A stretch of DNA of 26,309 nucleotides from CAYVQE01 sp964633205 (GCA_964633205.1 CAZWFN010000087.1:1-26309); one strand, 5' to 3'. Shown: positions 9,457-16,455, counted from the first letter of the stretch. The notes: generated from the sequence alone by a model not told the origin. Made by a program: numbers and translations.

Positions 9457-9498
9457 AAAAGGGTGTCAGACACCGGCACTTGACACTTTCATCCACAG
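9457..9498 (-). repeat. REP palindrome, copy 1
   Basis: About 42 bases matching copies 2 (10492-10529) and 3 (12458-12497) over almost the whole length, in inverted orientation to both. It contains the perfect hairpin GGTGTC-T-GACACC, an overlapping alternative stem GTGTCA/TGACAC, and TGTGGA at one end. It lies directly after the truncated tandem repeat and upstream of the RAYT gene. Confidence 0.9.
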
Positions 9499-9508
9499 CG
9501 CCTATCGT
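9480..9508 (+). promoter_or_regulatory. Probable RAYT promoter with its -35 box inside REP copy 1
   Basis: TTGACA at 9480-9485, a 17-base spacer and TATCGT at 9503-9508. Transcription would begin at or within a base or two of the ATG at 9515, which has no Shine-Dalgarno sequence. The mRNA may therefore be leaderless. Confidence 0.5.
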
Positions 9509-9514
9509 GCCGGC

Positions 9515-10459
9515 ATGGCACGAAAACGACGCGACGATTTCCCGGGGGCCTGGCACCACGTGATGCACCGCGGTGCCCGGCGGGCTCCGATCTTCAAGCT
9601 GCCTGCGGATTGCCAAGGATTTCTGGACACCCTGGAAGAGACCTGCGAGCGAAGCGGGCTCGAGGTGCACGCCTACTCGTTGATGCCCAACCACTATCAC
9701 CTGCTGCTGCGCAGCCCGCTGGCCAACCTGTCCCAGGGCATGCAGCACCTCAACGGAACCTACACCCGCTGGCTCAACAAGCGCCACCGCTGGGACGGCC
9801 CGGTCTTCCGCGGGCGATTCCACTCCCAGCTCGTCGACCGCGAAGATCGCCTGCGCGTGGTCATCGCCTACATCCACCTCAACCCGTTTCGGGCCGGGCT
9901 GGTGCCACGGCTGAGCTCGGAGGCCTGGACCAGCCATCGGGCCTATCTGGGCAAGGAGGATCCCCCGGCCTGGCTGCACACGAAGTTTTTCAGCGACCTG
10001 TTCGGCGGCGGCCGGCAGCTGCACGACTTCGTCATGTCGTTCCACCGCAAGGCGCGGGCCTACCCGGACGACTTCGACCCGGATAGCGGTCTGTTCAAGC
10101 GGCGCGGCATCGAACCCGAGTCCGCCACCGTGCAAGCGCGCGAGGAAAAAAAGCGCGCCGCCCGCCAGCGCCACCCCCGTTTCCGCGATCCCGAAGAGGT
10201 CCTGCGGCGCGTCTGCGCTCTGACCGGCGCCAAGCCGAAGGAGCTGAAGAAGACCGCCATGGGCCCCGGCGCCAACCCGGCCCGGCGCTTCGCCATCTGG
10301 GCGCTGGACCGCAGCGCCGACATCACCCAGGGCCAGATCGCCGAACGCCTGGACGTGCCCTACAACCAGGTCACCCGCCTGCTCACCCGCATCCGCAAGA
10401 CCGAACCGACGGAACCGGTTCGCATCTGGATCCGAGACTGGATCAACAACGAAGAATGA
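9515..10459 (+). CDS. REP-associated tyrosine transposase (RAYT, Y1/HUH type)
   Basis: A 314-residue single-strand DNA transposase of the TnpA-REP family, thought to cut and spread REP palindromes. The HUH motif is H60-Y61-H62 in LMPNHYHLLL. The catalytic tyrosine is Y119 in YIHLNPFRAGLV, and GPVFRGRFHS is also typical. Beyond about residue 205 there is a basic linker and a C-terminal helix-turn-helix-like region (RFAIWALDRSADITQGQIAERLDVPYNQVTRLLTR) resembling the DnaA-type extension seen in larger RAYTs. The frame stays open upstream through the assembly gap, but ATG 9515 (MARKRRDDFPGAWHHV) matches the family N-terminus. Inverted REPs flank the gene at both ends, the expected substrate arrangement. 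Confidence 0.92.
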   Translation: MARKRRDDFPGAWHHVMHRGARRAPIFKLPADCQGFLDTLEETCERSGLEVHAYSLMPNHYHLLLRSPLANLSQGMQHLNGTYTRWLNKRHRWDGPVFRGRFHSQLVDREDRLRVVIAYIHLNPFRAGLVPRLSSEAWTSHRAYLGKEDPPAWLHTKFFSDLFGGGRQLHDFVMSFHRKARAYPDDFDPDSGLFKRRGIEPESATVQAREEKKRAARQRHPRFRDPEEVLRRVCALTGAKPKELKKTAMGPGANPARRFAIWALDRSADITQGQIAERLDVPYNQVTRLLTRIRKTEPTEPVRIWIRDWINNEE

Positions 10460-10491
10460 GTGCCGAGTACCATTGACCGGCCCTCGTCAAT

Positions 10492-10529
10492 TGTGGATAA
10501 AAGTGTCAAGTGCCGGTGTCTGACACCTT
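10492..10529 (+). repeat. REP palindrome, copy 2
   Basis: Same element as copy 1 but inverted, so the two bracket the RAYT gene. It contains GGTGTC-T-GACACC. The 3' end of the lipoprotein gene on the minus strand reads into it and stops at 10506-10508. Confidence 0.9.
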
Positions 10530-10907
10530 CTTGTAGGCGGCCACCAGCTCGTCGAGCTGGGCCTCGAGCTCCTTCTTGCTCTGCTGCCACTGCTCGATCG
10601 AGTCCTCGGCGTGCTTTTCGAACTCGGTCTCGAGCTCCGCGACCGCTTGGCGCAGGTCGGCGACGCCTTCGTCGCCGACCTGTTCCTCGAGCTCGTCGAG
10701 CTTCTGGCTGAAGATCTCGATCCGCTCCTCGAAGGCCGCCCGGGCCTCATCGGCCTCCTTGCCCAGCTTGTCCTCGACGATCTCGACCGCCTCGCGGATG
10801 TCCTCCTTGTCCTCGGGCTCCGGCGGCTCGTCGGTGCAGCCGCTGGTCAGGGGGATGGACAGCAGCAATCCGACCAGCAGGCCAGGAATCAGATCAGCTC
10901 GGCGCAT
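10506..10907 (-). CDS. Small coiled-coil lipoprotein, 3' end within a REP
   Basis: A 133-residue predicted lipoprotein: hydrophobic signal (LIPGLLVGLLLSIPL), then a cysteine at 24 in the lipobox-like LTSGC, then a long, highly charged heptad-like helix rich in Glu, Lys, Ala and Leu from about 35 to 125. This suggests an envelope spacer or structural coiled coil; no specific family is recognised. GGAG stands 8 bases before the ATG. The final residues KVSDTGT and the stop codon are supplied by REP copy 2, so the native C-terminus may have been lost or replaced when the REP arrived. Confidence 0.8.
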   Translation of the reverse strand: MRRADLIPGLLVGLLLSIPLTSGCTDEPPEPEDKEDIREAVEIVEDKLGKEADEARAAFEERIEIFSQKLDELEEQVGDEGVADLRQAVAELETEFEKHAEDSIEQWQQSKKELEAQLDELVAAYKKVSDTGT

Positions 10908-11051
10908 GACACGATCTCCTTTCCCAGAGCGGCCACAGCCACTCCGGCCCCCCCGCGTTAAGCAAGACCCATGCCTGCCCAGTCAGTCCCGAAAACAGCT
11001 ACCGCCACGGCCTGCAGGTTCGTTTCGAATCGTTCGAATCGAGCCGGGGGA

Positions 11052-11271
11052 TTACAAAACCATCAGATCTTTGCCATAGGCCACCCGGCCGCGGAAGCTG
11101 CGCCGCACCTCGGCCAGCCCGGCCGCGTGGTCCGAGTGCAGGTGGGTGACGAAGAGCCGTTCCAGCCGGCCCACCGGAACGCGCGGGCAGCGCCGCCGCA
11201 ACCCGGCCGCCGCTGTCAATCGCCGGCACAGCGCTGCGGGCCGGGGATTCCAGCGAGCTTCGGCTCGGGGC
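11052..11271 (-). pseudogene. 3' remnant of a metallo-beta-lactamase-fold hydrolase gene
   Basis: On the minus strand a frame ending at the TAA 11052-11054 encodes VGRLERLFVTHLHSDHAAGL followed by AEVRRSFRGRVAYGKDLMVL. THLHSDH (11127-11147) is the metal-binding HxHxDH motif of the metallo-beta-lactamase fold. The ending with DLMVL resembles the C-terminus of the AtsA/RNase Z-like branch. Only about 50-70 codons are present, with no start codon or ribosome site and no N-terminal domain. The frame is open up to the porin stop but without recognisable similarity. It is best read as a truncated remnant. The other frames in this stretch show nothing. Confidence 0.6.
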
Positions 11272-12378
11272 TCAGGGCAGCGCCAGCTGCAGGGTCAGCT
11301 TGGCCTGCCAGTCGTCGGGCCGCGGCGCGTCCAGATGCTGCAACCAGTCCAGGTCCAGCATCACCGCGCTGGCGCCGTAGAAGTAGTAGGCCGCCCCCAC
11401 GATCCAACGGCTGGAGGCCTGCCGGCCGGCCGGCGTCTTCCAGCGGAACCAGTCGTAGCGGCCGAACAGGGCGGAGTCGATCCAGGGCAGGCGCAGCTCG
11501 GCGAAGCCCGAGGCGCCGACGAAGGGCTGGCCCTCACCGCCGGCGCCGATCCGATCGCCGCACTGGGTGCCGCGGCCGGTGGCGGCCTGGGCGGTCAGCA
11601 CGAACAGGCGGTGCTGGAAGCTGGCCATGCCGCCGTGGACCCGCCAGTCGGGCTCGGTCTCTGTGTTGGCCGAGCCGTAGACCACCAGGTAGGACAGCTG
11701 CAGGCCCGGCAGCCAGGGCCCCAGCGGGCGCAGGCTGGCCCGGGCCATCCAGACCTTGTCCTGGTTCAGCTCGCCGCCGTGGTAGCCGCCGCCGTTGTAG
11801 ACCCCGGTCGACAGGCTGCCCCAGCTGCCCGGATGGTGGGCCCCGATGCGCTCGGCCTCGGCCTCGGCCAGCGGCGCGCCCAGCAGACAGGCCAGGGTCA
11901 GGCCCAGATCGGCCGAGTTGAACAGGCCGTTGCGCTCCAGGAACATGGTGCCCTGGGCCCGGTATCGGTTGATGCTCTCCTCGTAGCCCAGCCAGGGGAT
12001 GTGCACCAGGCCGAACTCGAGCCTGGGCCGCGAGACCACCGCCGTCTCCAGCGGCCACTGAAAACGGCCATAGAGGTACTTGAAGCGCAGCTCCCAGCCG
12101 TCGTCGTCCTCGTACAGGTCGACCGTGGAGCGCGCCTGGAACCAGTCGGCCGGCTCGAACTTGATGGTGGTATAGCCGCGGCTGACCCGGAACTGGTTGA
12201 AGGGTTGGCGCTCGCTCTCGCCCCAGCCGTAGTGCAGGTACCACAAGGACTCGAAATCGAAGTGCTCGTACGGCCAGTCGGGCGCTTGGCCGGCAGCCGG
12301 CGCCGGGCCGGCCGCGGCCAGCAGCCCACAAAACGAGACGAGCAGCGGCCACAGGCTCACGCGCGAAGTCGTAAACAT
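11272..12378 (-). CDS. Porin-like outer-membrane beta-barrel protein
   Basis: A 368-residue protein with a signal peptide (residues 1 to about 30, ending PAAGQA). The mature chain has alternating aromatic and polar residues typical of transmembrane beta strands (FNQFRVSRGYTTIKFEP, WFQARSTVDLY, WELRFKYLYGRFQWPL, LQLSYLVVYG, RWIVGAAYYFYG). The pattern is like phosphate-selective/OprO-type porins and related deltaproteobacterial barrels. It does not end in Phe (LTLQLALP), which is unusual for a BAM substrate. No clear Shine-Dalgarno precedes the ATG. Substrate unknown. It is followed by the metallo-beta-lactamase remnant and preceded by REP copy 3. Confidence 0.78.
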   Translation of the reverse strand: MFTTSRVSLWPLLVSFCGLLAAAGPAPAAGQAPDWPYEHFDFESLWYLHYGWGESERQPFNQFRVSRGYTTIKFEPADWFQARSTVDLYEDDDGWELRFKYLYGRFQWPLETAVVSRPRLEFGLVHIPWLGYEESINRYRAQGTMFLERNGLFNSADLGLTLACLLGAPLAEAEAERIGAHHPGSWGSLSTGVYNGGGYHGGELNQDKVWMARASLRPLGPWLPGLQLSYLVVYGSANTETEPDWRVHGGMASFQHRLFVLTAQAATGRGTQCGDRIGAGGEGQPFVGASGFAELRLPWIDSALFGRYDWFRWKTPAGRQASSRWIVGAAYYFYGASAVMLDLDWLQHLDAPRPDDWQAKLTLQLALP

Positions 12379-12457
12379 GGGGTCAGTGTCTGTCAGGTTC
12401 TTCAGCCGCGCAACTCTTTTGTCACCTGAAAGACATCGTCGCGCCTGGCCGCGGGCC

Positions 12458-12497
12458 TGTGGATAAAAGTGTCAAGTGCCGGTGTCTGACACCCTTT
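12458..12497 (+). repeat. REP palindrome, copy 3
   Basis: Nearly identical to copies 1 and 2, including GGTGTC-T-GACACC and the TGTGGA end. Its boundary is one base from the stop codon of the BON-domain gene (12499-12501). It is the only copy not adjacent to the transposase, so it was probably mobilised in trans. Confidence 0.9.
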
Positions 12498-12498
12498 A

Positions 12499-14067
12499 TC
12501 AGCGGACCTCGATCTGGTTGTAGACCCAGGTGGCGCCGGCCTCGAAGGCCTCCTCGGCCGCCTGGTTCTTCTCGAACTTGCTGGCCACATTGCCGCTCAG
12601 GGTGGCCACGCTGTCGTCGACCGCCACGTCCACGTCGGCCGAACGGACGAAGGGGTTCCAGAACAGCTGGCGTTGGATGTCCTGCTCGATGTCCTGGTCG
12701 GACTTCCAGGTGTAGTAGGGCTCGTAATCGTACCACTGGTAGATGTAGGCGTCGTGGCCGTCGAGGAAGGGGTCCGACACGATGGGGTAGCGCGGATCCT
12801 CGACCTCCAGGTCGTTGCTGATCTCCTCGATGCCGTAGATACGCGAGGCCAGCTCGTCGGCCCGGCTCTTCTCGAAGTGGTTGTCGACGGTGCCGGTCAG
12901 GTAGGCCTCGCCGTCGATCACCTCGATGGCCAGCCGGTAGCGCTCGATGTATGGATCGCGCTTCAAGGCCGCCTCCAGCCGCTTTTCGATCTCGGCGTCG
13001 CCGGGCGTCGAGGCGCGCACCTTGATCAGGTTGCGCACCCGCAGCACACCCACCGTATGCCGGGCGTCGTCTTCCGCGGCCCGCCGGGCGGCCAGGCTGT
13101 CGACCGTGCCGCGCAGGGTGACCGCACCGGCGTCGGCCTCGACCGCGACGTTCAGCGAGTTGACCCGCGGGTCGAACACCAGCGCCTGCTCCACGGCCTC
13201 CTCGAGCTCGGACTCGCTCTTGATGACCACCGTCTGGTCGCGGCGCTGCTCGTCCTGGGCCCAGCGTTCCACTTCGAGCTCGTTGGCGACCGCATCGACC
13301 CCGGCCACCCAGGCATCGATGCGCGCCCGGCGCTTCGCGGCCGCCGAGCCGACCGTGCCGGTCAGCTTCACCCGCCCGTCCTCGACGGCCACGTCGATCA
13401 GACCGTGGTCGACCAGCACGTCGTAGCGCAGAGTTCGGCGCACCTCGGCGGCGATCTCGCCGTCGGGCCGCTCGGTGTCGTAGACGATGTCGAGCCGGTT
13501 GTCGATACCGCACACGCCGCGCACGCCGGTGACCACCTTCTCGGCCAGCTGCTTCTCCTGCCAGGAGTCGACCGTGCCGTTGAGGGTGGCGATCCCGTTC
13601 TCGACGTCGACCCCGATCTCCCAGCTCTCGGTGGCCCGGTCGTGCAGCAGGGCGGTACGGGCGTCGGACTCGATGTTGTAGTCGCGGCGGGTGATGGAGG
13701 GCTGGACGTCCGTCCGGTCGATCACCGATGTCACCCCCCGGACCGTCTCGGCCAGCCGCACCGCCCGGCGCTTGGCCAGCAGGTTGCCGACCGTACCCTT
13801 CAGCGTCACCGTGCCGTCGATGCAGCTGACGTCGATCTCGTTGTGGGGGATGGCCGGGTCGAACATCATCTCGGTCTCGACCGCGTCGACCACCGCCTGA
13901 TCGGTCATCGGCGGTGTGTCCATCTCCTCGCCCCGGGTGTTGTTGTTGGCCGCACAGCCGACGGCCAGCAGCGCCACCAGCCCCGCCAACAGCAGCGGCG
14001 CCCGGGGGAACCGCGGTCCGGCCGCCGGTCGCCGCCGGCGCATCGCTCTATCGGAAATACCCAACAT
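12499..14067 (-). CDS. Lipoprotein with six tandem BON domains
   Basis: A 522-residue envelope protein. After a basic N-terminus and hydrophobic signal comes a lipobox-like LLAVGC, then six BON (OsmY/nodulation) modules of about 65-75 residues. Each has the pattern D-I-x-V-x-V-x-D-G-x-V-x-L-x-G-T-V (for example VSCIDGTVTLKGTVGN, VAVEDGRVKLTGTVGS, VEADAGAVTLRGTVDS, VAVDDSVATLSGNVAS). A Tyr/Asp/Trp-rich linker (DAYIYQWYDYEPYYTWK) separates the fifth and sixth. BON domains bind phospholipid and confer envelope-stress resistance in OsmY and DolP. The start has GGGAGG about 6 bases upstream. REP copy 3 directly follows the stop. Confidence 0.9.
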   Translation of the reverse strand: MLGISDRAMRRRRPAAGPRFPRAPLLLAGLVALLAVGCAANNNTRGEEMDTPPMTDQAVVDAVETEMMFDPAIPHNEIDVSCIDGTVTLKGTVGNLLAKRRAVRLAETVRGVTSVIDRTDVQPSITRRDYNIESDARTALLHDRATESWEIGVDVENGIATLNGTVDSWQEKQLAEKVVTGVRGVCGIDNRLDIVYDTERPDGEIAAEVRRTLRYDVLVDHGLIDVAVEDGRVKLTGTVGSAAAKRRARIDAWVAGVDAVANELEVERWAQDEQRRDQTVVIKSESELEEAVEQALVFDPRVNSLNVAVEADAGAVTLRGTVDSLAARRAAEDDARHTVGVLRVRNLIKVRASTPGDAEIEKRLEAALKRDPYIERYRLAIEVIDGEAYLTGTVDNHFEKSRADELASRIYGIEEISNDLEVEDPRYPIVSDPFLDGHDAYIYQWYDYEPYYTWKSDQDIEQDIQRQLFWNPFVRSADVDVAVDDSVATLSGNVASKFEKNQAAEEAFEAGATWVYNQIEVR

Positions 14068-14307
14068 GGTTCACCTCCCTGGTTCGCAGTTGCATGCGCT
14101 CCACGTGGCCACCCAGAACGCAAACCCGGTGCCAAAACCGAGCCCCCCGGACGAAGAGGTCGCCATCCGCGGTCCACGGCGGCCGGGACGGCCCAGGCTG
14201 CGCCCGGGCGCCGGGCCGCTGGTCCTGCGACAACAGTCCACGACGCGGAACGACCCGTTCGAATCGCTCGGCTCGGGCCGAAGCGAAGCGTCTCGGCTGC
14301 GGGGGGC

Positions 14308-14336
14308 TTGAACCGGGGTCGGTGGCGGTGAATACT
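14308..14336 (+). promoter_or_regulatory. Probable sigma-70 promoter in the 14068-14383 spacer
   Basis: TTGAAC (14308-14313), a 17-base spacer and AATACT (14331-14336), about 50 bases before the ATG at 14384. The rest of this 316-base divergent spacer shows no recognisable gene, repeat or strong hairpin. Confidence 0.45.
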
Positions 14337-14383
14337 GCGCTGCAGCGCCGCGTCCCACGACGCGCTGTTCGACGGAGGAGCCC

Positions 14384-15274
14384 ATGCGCCGACCGCAGCT
14401 CATCATCGCCCTCGCCCTGCTGGCCGCCGGCCTGGCCTGTGTCCACGCCCAGCGGCCGGCGCGCATCACCGCGCCGGCCGCGCTGTCGCTGGAGGTGCTG
14501 GCGCGCGAGCTGACCGCGCTGGGCCTGGAGCCCGAGACGCTCGACGAACCGGCCGGCATCCTGCGCACCCGCTGGCAGAACCTGAACTTCCTCTATGGCG
14601 AGATCGACGGCCGGGAGGCCACCCTGTTCAGGCGCTACACCCTGGTGGTCCACCGCCGGCCGGGCGACAGCGAGCTGACCCTGCGGGCCGACTTCCGGGT
14701 CTGTCCGGCCGGGACCCGCCCGGACCGCCAGGGCCGCTTGCCGGCGCGCTGCCGGCCGCTGGGCGGGGTGATCGAGGAGCACCAGGCCGAGCTCGATGCG
14801 CTGGCCGCGCGGCTGGAGCAGGCCCTGGGCCGGTTGCGCCCCAGCCCGGAGGCCGATTTGCGCACCCGGGTGCCGCTGGCCGTGTTCGAGCTGCAGGCGC
14901 CGCCGGGTCTGCTGCCGGCCGGGGCGGCCGAACAGCTGACCGACTACCTGCGCGCCCGGCTGGCCGCGACCGGCTGGTTCGAGGTGGTGGCACGCGAGCA
15001 GATGCGCGCAGCGCTGCGTCAAGCCCAGCTCGACAGTCATTCGCTGACGGCCGACGAGCGCTACCGCATCGAGCTGGGCCGGGCCGTGGCCGCGCGCAAG
15101 CTGTTGACCGTGCAGCTGATCGACACCGGCGGCGGCTGCATCCTGGCCGGCACCTTCACCGATCTGGAACGCGAGGCCGCCTCCAGCGCGGCCACGGTGG
15201 AGACCGGCTGCCAGCGCGCCGCGCTGACCGAAGCCCTGGATCAGCTGGCCCGGGCGCTGGTCGATCGGCTGTAA
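14384..15274 (+). CDS. Secreted CsgG-like protein of unknown function
   Basis: A 296-residue exported protein. The signal segment is IIALALLAAGLACVHA; cleavage after VHA by signal peptidase I fits better than lipidation, although a cysteine is present. The first half has a strand-rich domain (W-Q-N-L-N-F-L-Y-G-E-I-D-G then LFRRYTLVVHR and ELTLRADFRVC). The second half (LAVFELQAPPGLLPAGAAEQLTDYLRARL...ELGRAVAARKLLTVQLID) resembles the CsgG-type domain common in myxobacterial lipoproteins. Such domains begin with a regulated-sounding 'small peptide degrades to variable' fold and often assemble at the outer membrane. GGAGG stands five bases before the ATG. No operon partner is evident. Confidence 0.72.
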   Translation: MRRPQLIIALALLAAGLACVHAQRPARITAPAALSLEVLARELTALGLEPETLDEPAGILRTRWQNLNFLYGEIDGREATLFRRYTLVVHRRPGDSELTLRADFRVCPAGTRPDRQGRLPARCRPLGGVIEEHQAELDALAARLEQALGRLRPSPEADLRTRVPLAVFELQAPPGLLPAGAAEQLTDYLRARLAATGWFEVVAREQMRAALRQAQLDSHSLTADERYRIELGRAVAARKLLTVQLIDTGGGCILAGTFTDLEREAASSAATVETGCQRAALTEALDQLARALVDRL

Positions 15275-15326
15275 CCCCAACGCGCAATCCACTGTTCTTA
15301 CACGATAAATAACTTGAAAGCCAGCC

Positions 15327-15355
15327 TTGCAATGCCGGCATTCAGGATATATATT
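15327..15355 (+). promoter_or_regulatory. Probable sigma-70 promoter of the 126-residue orphan
   Basis: TTGCAA (15327-15332), a 17-base spacer and TATATT (15350-15355). It sits in the only AT-rich patch of this spacer. The predicted leader is about 95 bases. Confidence 0.6.
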
Positions 15356-15370
15356 GTCTTTTACAGAGAT

Positions 15371-15390
15371 CGGCGGGCCTGATCCCGCCG
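15371..15390 (+). promoter_or_regulatory. Hairpin in the 5' leader
   Basis: CGGCGGG-CCTGAT-CCCGCCG, a perfect 7-bp stem with a 6-base loop, shortly after the predicted start of transcription. There is no T run, so it is not a typical terminator. It could stabilise or regulate the leader. Confidence 0.4.
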
Positions 15391-15457
15391 TCGAATTCGG
15401 TGCTCCGGGAGTCATCCGGGGCGAGAATCGAGGACTAGAGGGGAACAAGGAGTACCC

Positions 15458-15838
15458 ATGCCCCGCAAGAACGACAAGAAAAAGACCCGGGGCCGGGAGT
15501 CGCTGTTCGAGCTGGTGGAGAAGATGCGCGCCACCGCGGACGAGCGCCGGGTGCTGCACCGGCTGCACCATTCGAAGCATCCCCAGGTAAAACGGGCCTT
15601 TCGGATCTATCGCCACCTGCGCGCGCTCGAAGAGGAGATCCTCGCCAGCGCCAACAGCGGCGGCGTGGCGCTGGCGGCGGATCCGGGGTCGGAGCGGGTG
15701 GTGCTGTCGATCCGCCACGACACGGTCCATTGTTGCCGTTTCGCCTACCTGAGCAAGCAGGAGCTGGGGATGCTCGAGCGCAACCCGCAGGTGGCCCGCG
15801 TGCTGCGCGCCTGCCCGGCTTACGACGAGGTCGCCTGA
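15458..15838 (+). CDS. Small basic orphan protein, 126 residues
   Basis: Cytoplasmic, no signal peptide. The N-terminus is strongly basic (MPRKNDKKKTRGR), followed by a helical segment rich in Arg, His and Glu (FELVEKMRATADERRVLHRLHHSKHPQVKRAFRIYRHLRALEEEIL). The mixed C-terminal half holds adjacent cysteines (VHCCRFAYLSKQELGMLERN). No family is recognised. The start has AAGGAG at about 6 bases. The last 19 bases overlap the 3' end of the convergent DUF166 gene. The gene has its own promoter and structured leader, so it is probably expressed as a single cistron. Confidence 0.78.
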   Translation: MPRKNDKKKTRGRESLFELVEKMRATADERRVLHRLHHSKHPQVKRAFRIYRHLRALEEEILASANSGGVALAADPGSERVVLSIRHDTVHCCRFAYLSKQELGMLERNPQVARVLRACPAYDEVA

Positions 15839-16455
15839 GCCTGCTCGATGGCCCGGGCCAGCGCCCGGGCGTGGACGCGCCCGGCCGCGTGGACCGGGCT
15901 CGCCCCCCACAGCGGATCCCAGTTGGCCGGATCCGCCTGGCAGCGGGTCTGCACCAGCAGCCCGTAACGCTGGGCGGCCTCGGCGACCTCGAGCCCCATC
16001 ACCTCGGCCGCGGCGCTCCAGGCGGCCCCGCAGGGCGAGCCGCGCTCGACCTCGACCGCGGCCAGCCGCCCGTTCGCCACGCGGGCGCCGAGCTCGGGCA
16101 GCCCGAACTGCCGGCCGTAGGCGCCCAGCCGCTGGTCGCGGCCCAGGCTGCAGCAGGTGCGCGGGCAGAACACGCCCGGACCGCTGAGCTTCTGGCCCGA
16201 GGCGACCAGCACCAAGCCCCGGGCCCGGCACAGCCGCGCCAGCTCCAGCTGTAGATCCGGGTGCTTGAGGTAGCTCAGGACCAGGTCCACGGCACCGGGA
16301 TCGGCCAGCCACGGCTCGGGCTCGTCGATCACCGCCGGCAGCGGCTGGTCGAGGTCGTGGCAGGCGGCCAGCTCGAGCCCGCGGCCGTGCCGGCCGATGA
16401 AGTCGATCTTGGATCGGGCGTTGGCGGCTTGTTGGTAAACGGCGATGCGCTGCAC
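15820..16455 (-). CDS. DUF166 family protein
   Basis: A 211-residue cytoplasmic protein. The conserved block SGQKLSGPGVFCPRTCCSLG, the later SPCGAAW, and QTRCQADPANWDPLWGASPVHAAG match the DUF166 family, known mostly from methanogenic archaea and anaerobic bacteria, sometimes loosely labelled thymidylate synthase-like. The clustered cysteines suggest a metal or Fe-S centre, which is inference. The start is a GTG at 16455 with GGAGG 5-6 bases upstream. It lies 41 bases downstream of pgm on the same strand, so the two may be co-transcribed. Confidence 0.82.
   Translation of the reverse strand: MQRIAVYQQAANARSKIDFIGRHGRGLELAACHDLDQPLPAVIDEPEPWLADPGAVDLVLSYLKHPDLQLELARLCRARGLVLVASGQKLSGPGVFCPRTCCSLGRDQRLGAYGRQFGLPELGARVANGRLAAVEVERGSPCGAAWSAAAEVMGLEVAEAAQRYGLLVQTRCQADPANWDPLWGASPVHAAGRVHARALARAIEQAQATSS

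Noticed and set aside
9152..9514. Upstream in-frame extension of the transposase through the N run
   Set aside because: The frame is open only because N cannot encode a stop. The family N-terminus and the predicted promoter place the start at 9515.
11024..11041. Two direct copies of TTCGAATCG
   Set aside because: Too short and isolated to assign a function; could be chance or part of a weak operator.
10999..11229. 76-residue minus-strand frame over the metallo-beta-lactamase remnant
   Set aside because: The neighbouring frame carries the recognisable THLHSDH motif; this one is a shadow.
14071..14568. Minus-strand and plus-strand frames in the 14068-14383 spacer
   Set aside because: No ribosome site, no family resemblance, and they overlap the signal peptide region of the 14384 gene.
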